DNA from: Gammaproteobacteria bacterium UBA5109
Lineage (GTDB): Bacteria > Pseudomonadota > Gammaproteobacteria > Pseudomonadales > Pseudohongiellaceae
Reading direction: 5' to 3'
NCBI GenBank assembly: GCA_002414385.1
Contig: DHZH01000001.1
Coordinates: 372,431 to 436,430 of the forward strand
DNA: 64,000 bases
The translations under genes and the position numbers were made by a program. Position 1 is the stretch's first letter, and each line of letters begins with the position of its first letter. The notes beneath the pieces are model-generated. The model did not search any database. It was not told the origin of the DNA and saw only the letters and a list, made by a program, of their open reading frames with translations. Shown here piece by piece: positions 59,745-64,000 of this stretch.

Positions 59745-61325
59745 ATGACCCAGAACATTCACGAACAGAAAATCCTGATTATTGATTTCGGGTCGCAGTA
59801 CACACAGTTGATTGCGCGCCGGGTTCGTGAAGCGGGCGTCTATTGCGAGATTCATCATTACGATATCGATGAGGCATCCTTTCAGGAGTTTGCCCCGCAG
59901 GGCGTGATACTGTCCGGTGGGCCTGAGTCCGTGCACATCGTTAATGCCCCGAAAGCGCCAGATTATTTATTTGAGTCCGGGGTGCCGGTACTGGGTATTT
60001 GCTACGGGATGCATACCATGGCGCAGCAACTGGGCGGGGTGGTCGAGGCATCTGACAAATCTGAATTCGGCCATGCAGCCATTGCTCTGGAAGAAGACAG
60101 CCTGCTGCTGGGCAACCTGGAAAGTCCCATCGAGAAAGACGGCAAGATCCTGCACAACGTCTGGATGAGCCATGGCGACAAGGTCACGAAGATTCCGCAA
60201 GGTTTCAAGGTTATTGCTTCGACAGAAAGCGCTCCGGTGGCAGCAATGGCCGATGAAAAGCGACGCTACTACAGTATCCAGTTTCATCCGGAGGTTACCC
60301 ATACGCCGGCCGGACAGAGCATCCTCAATCGTTTTGTGCATGATATCTGTGATTGTGAAGCACTCTGGACACCCGCCAATATCATTGAAGATTCAATCAG
60401 GACCATCCGTGAGAAAGTCGGCAAAGACCATGTGTTGCTGGGGCTTTCCGGCGGTGTGGATTCCTCGGTAGTCGCCGCCTTGCTGCATGAGGCCATTGGC
60501 GACCAGCTAACCTGCGTGTTTGTCGATAATGGTCTGCTGCGCCTGCGTGAAGGCGATCAGGTCATGGAAATGTTCGGCCATCACATGGGTATCCGGGTTG
60601 TCCGGGCCGATGCTGAAGATCTTTTCCTGGATAGGCTGGCCGGCGAGAATGATCCGGAAAAGAAACGCAAGATTATCGGCAACACTTTTATCGAAGTCTT
60701 CGATGATGAAGCGGGAAAACTGGCGGACGAAGTCAGCTGGCTGGCCCAGGGTACAATTTACCCGGATGTGATCGAATCGGCCGGCTCCAAGCACGGCACG
60801 GCTCACGTGATTAAATCACATCACAATGTCGGCGGCCTGCCGGAAGACATGAAACTGGAACTGCTGGAACCGCTGCGCGAACTGTTCAAGGATGAGGTAC
60901 GGAAAATCGGCCTCGCGCTGGGGCTGCCCTATGACATGGTTTACCGGCATCCTTTTCCCGGACCGGGCCTGGGTGTACGAATTCTTGGCGAAGTCAAAAA
61001 GGAATACTGTGACATCCTGCGTCAGGCCGATGCGATATTCATTGAAGAACTGCACAAGGCCGACTGGTATCACAAAGTCTCCCAGGCGTTTGTGGTATTC
61101 CTGCCGGTGAAATCGGTCGGCGTTGTCGGTGACGGCCGCCGTTATTCCTATGTCCTGGCGATCCGCGCCGTGGAAACCATCGATTTCATGACCGCACGCT
61201 GGGCACATCTGCCCTATGAGCTGCTGGAAACCGTCTCCAGCCGGATCATCAACGAAATCCGCGAAGTCTCGCGTGTGTCCTACGATATCTCCAGCAAACC
61301 GCCAGCGACGATTGAGTGGGAGTGA
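59745..61325 (+). CDS. guaA: GMP synthase (glutamine-hydrolysing)
   Basis: Converts XMP to GMP using glutamine. The 526-residue protein has an N-terminal amidotransferase with Cys86 in G-I-C-Y-G-M and F-H-P-E-V, then the ATP pyrophosphatase loop G-L-S-G-G-V-D-S-S and the C-terminal dimerisation domain ending T-I-E-W-E. It forms a pair with guaB. Confidence 0.97.
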   Translation: MTQNIHEQKILIIDFGSQYTQLIARRVREAGVYCEIHHYDIDEASFQEFAPQGVILSGGPESVHIVNAPKAPDYLFESGVPVLGICYGMHTMAQQLGGVVEASDKSEFGHAAIALEEDSLLLGNLESPIEKDGKILHNVWMSHGDKVTKIPQGFKVIASTESAPVAAMADEKRRYYSIQFHPEVTHTPAGQSILNRFVHDICDCEALWTPANIIEDSIRTIREKVGKDHVLLGLSGGVDSSVVAALLHEAIGDQLTCVFVDNGLLRLREGDQVMEMFGHHMGIRVVRADAEDLFLDRLAGENDPEKKRKIIGNTFIEVFDDEAGKLADEVSWLAQGTIYPDVIESAGSKHGTAHVIKSHHNVGGLPEDMKLELLEPLRELFKDEVRKIGLALGLPYDMVYRHPFPGPGLGVRILGEVKKEYCDILRQADAIFIEELHKADWYHKVSQAFVVFLPVKSVGVVGDGRRYSYVLAIRAVETIDFMTARWAHLPYELLETVSSRIINEIREVSRVSYDISSKPPATIEWE

Positions 61326-61408
61326 CCGGCCTTCTAGCTGATTGATTTTTATGCATCAATAGCGAGATGGTACTTTCCGGGGGAGATGCTGGTTGAGAAG
61401 GAGTCCCT

Positions 61409-61591
61409 TCAGTCTTCACCGTTGAAAACCTGATCCTTCCAACCGGCTCCCAGTGCCTGTTCAATGTAATCACGCATGAACTGACGAATTTTCTGTGACG
61501 GCGTCACGTCTTCTTGTTCACACAATTCTTCAAATACAGCTTTTTTTTGCGGGTCAACAAGAACCGTTAATCGAGCGGTGCGTTTTTCCAT
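61409..61591 (-). CDS. Ribbon-helix-helix protein
   Basis: A 60-residue DNA-binding protein of the CopG/Arc type: a beta strand (A-R-L-T-V-L-V-D) followed by two helices. Such proteins act as antitoxins or local repressors. No toxin gene is next to it, as it is convergent with guaA and the upstream 120 bp hold no gene. It is therefore probably a free-standing regulator. Confidence 0.75.
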   Translation of the reverse strand: MEKRTARLTVLVDPQKKAVFEELCEQEDVTPSQKIRQFMRDYIEQALGAGWKDQVFNGED

Positions 61592-61715
61592 AGGTTCACT
61601 CTTGGTCGGCCGGATACAATATTAACAACGAGGCATGCTAACCTGGTTACATAAAAGTGTACTTGACAACACCCTTTAGCCCAAGCTCTGGGAAAACCCG
61701 TCATTAGCTTTTGGT

Positions 61716-63326
61716 TCACAACACGGGGCCAGCGCTTACCAGTAATGCGCCGGCCGGAGTGTCAGTGAATTGCTCAAAGTTAGTGATGAATTTTTCCGCC
61801 AGTGATGTGGCTTTGTGCTGCCATTCGTCTGGTTGAGCGTAGGTCTTGCGCGGATCGAGCAAATCGCCTTCTACGTTTTCCAGTGCTCTGGGGATCTCCA
61901 GGTTGAAGATGGGTAAAAGGGAAAAGTCTGCTGACTCAATAGAGCCGTCAAGAATGGCATCGATTATCCTGCGGGTCGCTTTGATGGAGATACGATTGCC
62001 TGTTCCATTCCATCCGGTGTTAACCAGGTAGGCCTTGGCACCGGAGTGCTCCATCCTTTTTTTCAGCACTTCGGCATAGCGGGTGGGGTGCAGACTCAGA
62101 AAGGCCGCACCAAAACAGGCGGAAAACGTGGGGCTGGGTTCAGTGATGCCGCGCTCGGTGCCCGCCAGTTTGGACGTATACCCCGACAGAAAATAGTATT
62201 CCGCTTGCGCATCGGTCAGTCTGGCTACCGGAGGCAGTACACCGAAAGCATCGGCAGTGAGGAAGATAACTTTGGTCGCATGACCACCCACCGATACCGG
62301 TTTGACGATGTTGTCTATGTGGTAGATCGGGTATGAGACACGGGTATTTTCGGTTTTGGAGCTGTCGGTGAAGTCGATATTGCCTTCTGTATCAACGACC
62401 ACATTTTCCAGCAACGCATCCCGCTTTATCGCAGCGTAAATTTCCGGTTCCTGTTCACGACTGAGATTGATGGTTTTGGCATAACAACCCCCTTCAAAAT
62501 TGAACACGCCGTTATCGTCCCAGCCGTGCTCGTCGTCGCCAATCAATGCCCGCTTCGGATCCGTGGAGAGGGTGGTCTTGCCGGTGCCGGATAAGCCGAA
62601 AAAGATAGCGGTGTCCTGATTTTCGCCGACATTCGCGGAACAGTGCATGGATGCAATGCCTTTTTGTGGCAGCAGGTAATTCATTACCGAGAAAATTCCT
62701 TTTTTCATCTCACCACCATACCAGGTACCGCCAATAAGCTGCATACCTTCAGTCATATTGAAGGCGACGAAGTTCTCGGAATTCAGGCCTTGCTCTTGCC
62801 AGTGGGGATTGCAGGTTTTGGAGCCATTCAATACCACAAAGTCGGGTTCAAATTCGTCAAGTTCCGCGTCTGACGGGCGAATGAACATGTTTTTTACAAA
62901 ATGGGACTGCCAGGCAACTTCGGTCACAAAGCGCACCTTCAAGCGTGTTTCGGGGTCCGCTCCGCAGAAAAGGTCGTTCACGAAAAGACGTTTGCCGCTG
63001 AGTTGTTCAGCCACTATAGACTTAAGGGACTGCCAAACTTCGGAGGTAATGGCCTTGTTGTCGTTGTTGCCATGATCGGACCACCAGAGCGTATCCCGGG
63101 TGGTATCGTCTTTGACGAAATACTTATCTTTGGGAGATCGCCCGGTAAAGATACCGGTGTCGACGGCCACCGCGCCACTGCTGGTTATGCGACCCGCTTC
63201 GTATCCATTTAGTTCGGTACGGGTTTCCTCATGTAACAGGGTGTCGTAATCCGGGTTGTAGAGGATCTCCTTTGGAGTACCTATACCGTATTTGGACAGT
63301 TGTTGGCTGAGATCGGGACTTTTCAT
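61716..63326 (-). CDS. pckA: Phosphoenolpyruvate carboxykinase (ATP)
   Basis: Gluconeogenic enzyme of 536 residues converting oxaloacetate and ATP to phosphoenolpyruvate. The nucleotide loop is G-L-S-G-T-G-K-T-T-L-S. Metal and substrate residues are in M-H-C-S-A-N-V-G and D-D-E-H-G-W. It fits growth on acids, in line with the catabolic cluster at the other end of the window. A palindrome lies in its upstream region. Confidence 0.97.
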   Translation of the reverse strand: MKSPDLSQQLSKYGIGTPKEILYNPDYDTLLHEETRTELNGYEAGRITSSGAVAVDTGIFTGRSPKDKYFVKDDTTRDTLWWSDHGNNDNKAITSEVWQSLKSIVAEQLSGKRLFVNDLFCGADPETRLKVRFVTEVAWQSHFVKNMFIRPSDAELDEFEPDFVVLNGSKTCNPHWQEQGLNSENFVAFNMTEGMQLIGGTWYGGEMKKGIFSVMNYLLPQKGIASMHCSANVGENQDTAIFFGLSGTGKTTLSTDPKRALIGDDEHGWDDNGVFNFEGGCYAKTINLSREQEPEIYAAIKRDALLENVVVDTEGNIDFTDSSKTENTRVSYPIYHIDNIVKPVSVGGHATKVIFLTADAFGVLPPVARLTDAQAEYYFLSGYTSKLAGTERGITEPSPTFSACFGAAFLSLHPTRYAEVLKKRMEHSGAKAYLVNTGWNGTGNRISIKATRRIIDAILDGSIESADFSLLPIFNLEIPRALENVEGDLLDPRKTYAQPDEWQHKATSLAEKFITNFEQFTDTPAGALLVSAGPVL

Positions 63327-63381
63327 CTGTGTATCCTGTGCTGGTAGTGCCGTCAGTCTGTGTGACTATACTGATCATTGA

Positions 63382-63400
63382 ATGTTAATAATATTAACAT
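63382..63400. promoter_or_regulatory. 19-bp palindrome upstream of pckA
   Basis: ATGTTAATA and TATTAACAT flank one A. It lies about 55 bp upstream of the pckA start, just beyond a possible TATAGT -10 box (63368-63363 on the minus strand). It is a candidate operator for carbon-source control. Confidence 0.5.
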
Positions 63401-63529
63401 ATAATGGTATTAATTAAATACTGGAATATCTACCGTTACCCAGCCTTGTCCCACTACAGGAGTATATAGATGCCTCACCTCCAGCCCTGGATGACGCTGT
63501 CAACGAGGTATTAAGCAGGCCAAAAGCGC

Positions 63530-63760
63530 ATGAAACTGAATGAAGCTATCGAATGGGGAAGGGCAGGCCGCTGGCAAGACGCCCAAGTCAGAGTCAGTCC
63601 GAGTAACCGTGAGCAATGGTTTGTGATGCTGCGAGACACGCTGCAAAAGTCATTCATTCTCGTCGATAATGACGATAGCCCCATCGTCACAGCGGATGCT
63701 AACGAGTTATTGAGCGTTATACGATCGCTAGGTTTGAAAGAAGTTACATTTTTTTTATAA
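63530..63760 (+). CDS. Unknown 76-residue protein
   Basis: A soluble protein with no membrane segment or signal peptide: an N-terminal helix with W-G-R-A-G-R-W and alternating beta/alpha sequence after it. No family is recognised. A weak AGCAGG precedes the ATG. It lies 18 bp upstream of the PhnA-like gene on the same strand, so the two are probably co-transcribed. Confidence 0.65.
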   Translation: MKLNEAIEWGRAGRWQDAQVRVSPSNREQWFVMLRDTLQKSFILVDNDDSPIVTADANELLSVIRSLGLKEVTFFL

Positions 63761-63778
63761 ATTTTAGGGAGACGATTG

Positions 63779-64000
63779 ATGTCAGACTTACCTCCATGCC
63801 CCAACTGCCAGTCCCAGTTTGTCTATGCAGACAGAGAGTTCCTGGTGTGTTCTGAGTGCGCTCACGAATGGAAGCCAGGGGGCAGCGATGATCAAACTGA
63901 AGATCTGACTAAGGTTAAAGATGCCAATGGCAACGATCTTTACGCAGGTGATAACGCGACGCTGATTAAAGACCTGAAGGTAAAAGGCAGTTCGAGCGTG
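63779..64000 (+). CDS. PhnA/YjdM-like zinc-ribbon protein (partial)
   Basis: The first 74 residues of a small zinc-ribbon protein, cut by the right window edge (family length is about 110). The ribbon Cys pairs are in C-P-N-C and C-S-E-C, followed by the family segment D-A-N-G-N-D-L-Y-A-G-D. AGGGAGA precedes the ATG. Despite the historical phn name, members of this family are not phosphonate lyases; their role is unclear. Confidence 0.9.
   Translation, partial: MSDLPPCPNCQSQFVYADREFLVCSECAHEWKPGGSDDQTEDLTKVKDANGNDLYAGDNATLIKDLKVKGSSSV

Noticed and set aside
63412..63537. Open frame ending in K-A-H-E-T-E just before the 76-residue gene
   Set aside because: It has no usual start codon or ribosome-binding site and overlaps the start of the next gene. 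It is probably chance.

Overview
The window reads as a 64 kb piece of a gammaproteobacterial chromosome, probably from a free-living and possibly marine or other aquatic oligotroph. The evidence is gene order in the right half: queA, tgt-yajC-secD-secF, suhB/trmJ, iscRSUA-hscBA-fdx-iscX, ndk, rlmN-pilF-rodZ-ispG-hisS-yfgM-bamB-der, then ppk, xseA, guaB-guaA and pckA. This is standard gammaproteobacterial synteny. The genus cannot be fixed from the sequence alone.

Positions 1-12188 are a catabolic cluster for an aromatic or other cyclic acid. It holds two aldehyde dehydrogenases, a thiamine-diphosphate decarboxylase-type enzyme, a flavin dehydrogenase, an Nramp-fold transporter, a Rieske oxygenase, a lipoprotein PQQ/cytochrome c alcohol dehydrogenase, a fumarylacetoacetate-hydrolase-family enzyme and an HpaR-like MarR regulator. 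Four near-identical palindromes around TTAACGCGTTAA sit inside the four promoters that face outward from two divergent intergenic regions (about 600-760 and 10660-10800). They look like the operators of that regulator, which ties the cluster into one local regulon. A perfect 24-bp inverted-repeat element lies at 8141-8295.

Positions 12185-17209 hold an HxlR regulator with its divergent NAD(P)-binding partner gene, a 39-residue DUF1127-like protein, a GFA-family zinc protein, and a tight operon of three exported proteins on the minus strand. That operon encodes a metallo-beta-lactamase-fold protein with an altered metal motif and two diverged copies of one uncharacterised secreted family.

Positions 17613-25717 are an integrated genomic island of about 8.1 kb. 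It is bounded by 15-bp direct repeats of the 3' end of a tRNA-Leu(CAA) gene and carries a P4-type tyrosine integrase, candidate integrase arm sites at both ends, an AlpA-like factor and a set of mostly unrecognised cargo genes. Several cargo products go to the envelope (two lipoproteins, a beta-barrel, two membrane proteins). Four related palindromic repeats are scattered between the cargo genes. The island is visibly richer in A and T than its flanks.

From 25704 to the end is core chromosome: tRNA and rRNA modification (queA, tgt, rlmI, trmJ, rlmN), central carbon enzymes (pyk, mdh, pckA), protein export (yajC, secD, secF), Fe-S assembly under two apparent IscR sites, isoprenoid, histidyl-tRNA and outer-membrane assembly genes, polyphosphate kinase, and GMP synthesis. 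Several promoters here share a TATAAT box followed at once by GCGCGC. The last gene, a PhnA/YjdM-like zinc-ribbon protein, runs off the right edge.
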